A stretch of DNA of 15,692 nucleotides from Bacteroidales bacterium (GTDB lineage: Bacteria > Bacteroidota > Bacteroidia > Bacteroidales > UBA932), in NCBI GenBank assembly GCA_012513425.1, contig JAAZCF010000371.1:1-15692 (forward strand). Reading direction: 5' to 3'. The notes beneath the pieces are model-generated. The model ran no database searches. It saw nothing but the letters and a program-made list of their open reading frames with translations, and had not been told where the DNA came from. Both the position numbers and the translations under genes were made by a program. Within the stretch, counting starts at the first letter, position 1; each line of letters starts with the position of its first letter. Of the stretch, positions 15,654-15,692 are shown piece after piece.

Positions 15654-15692
15654 ATGTCCAAAACGTACAAGAAACATGGCTATGCAGAAAGA
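15654..15692 (+). CDS. Start of a probable IS orfA / transposase (3' partial)
   Basis: Only 13 codons are visible (MSKTYKKHGYAER), open to the window edge. The short basic start, just inside the presumed terminal repeat, suits the helix-turn-helix orfA of an IS3-family element. There is no Shine-Dalgarno site; the preceding bases are the hairpin. The identity is inferred from position. Confidence 0.4.
   Translation, partial: MSKTYKKHGYAER

Larger units (their letters stand above)
15608..15692 (+). mobile_element. Probable left end of an IS3-family insertion sequence (truncated by window edge)
   Basis: Starting at 15608 the sequence TGAACTGAACCCCGAAAGTT, continuing AGACA, resembles the TG...ACTG..CCC...GTTGGAC-type terminal repeats of IS3-family (IS150-like) elements as I remember them. 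It is followed, at the usual distance, by an ATG that opens a lysine-rich frame running off the window. The right end, the target duplication and the transposase catalytic domain cannot be seen, so this rests on resemblance of one end. Confidence 0.55.

Overview
The window reads as chromosomal DNA of a member of the Bacteroidota, most likely the Bacteroidales. The protein sequences resemble Bacteroidales families: AlaRS, a long LptG-type permease, a membrane-anchored M23 peptidase followed by a MerR protein, DUF3108, and an RseC-like gene leading an rnfBCDGEA operon. The DNA is AT-rich. The best promoter-like sites match the Bacteroidota -7 consensus TAnnTTTG, and most genes lack a Shine-Dalgarno site. 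This is a judgement from recognition, not from a database search. I cannot name the genus.

Layout. The minus-strand unit (1-4515) runs alaS, then a permease of the LptF/LptG family whose reading frame continues without a stop into methionyl-tRNA formyltransferase (Fmt), which leaves the window at base 1. A 60-80 bp divergent promoter region separates it from the plus-strand genes. These are two tandem membrane-anchored M23 (LytM) peptidase paralogues, a small MerR-like regulator, a coiled-coil/C4 zinc-ribbon protein, the replicative helicase DnaB, a secreted DUF3108 protein, an RseC-like protein, and the complete Rnf complex in the order rnfB-C-D-G-E-A. The last ~85 bp look like the left end of an IS3-family insertion sequence, with a strong hairpin/terminator and the first codons of its first ORF.

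Function. Rnf (with the RseC-like protein) couples electron transfer between ferredoxin and NAD to ion transport across the inner membrane. The other genes are housekeeping: alanyl-tRNA charging, initiator tRNA formylation, LPS transport, peptidoglycan turnover and DNA unwinding.

Points of interest. (1) LptG and Fmt form one continuous open frame, a fusion I do not know from the literature. (2) One M23 paralogue has an intact HxH motif but a 1-nt frameshift; the other has an intact frame but lacks the first His of HxH. (3) The zinc-ribbon gene has an in-frame TAA that separates the coiled coil from the zinc ribbon. (4) There is an 18-bp perfect palindrome in that gene's leader. (5) rnfC and rnfD have strong GGAGG sites, unusual in this phylum. 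(6) The IS end carries a hairpin just after rnfA. Two broken genes plus an IS suggest either ongoing gene decay or sequence error. I see no CRISPR array, tRNA, rRNA or obvious defence system.
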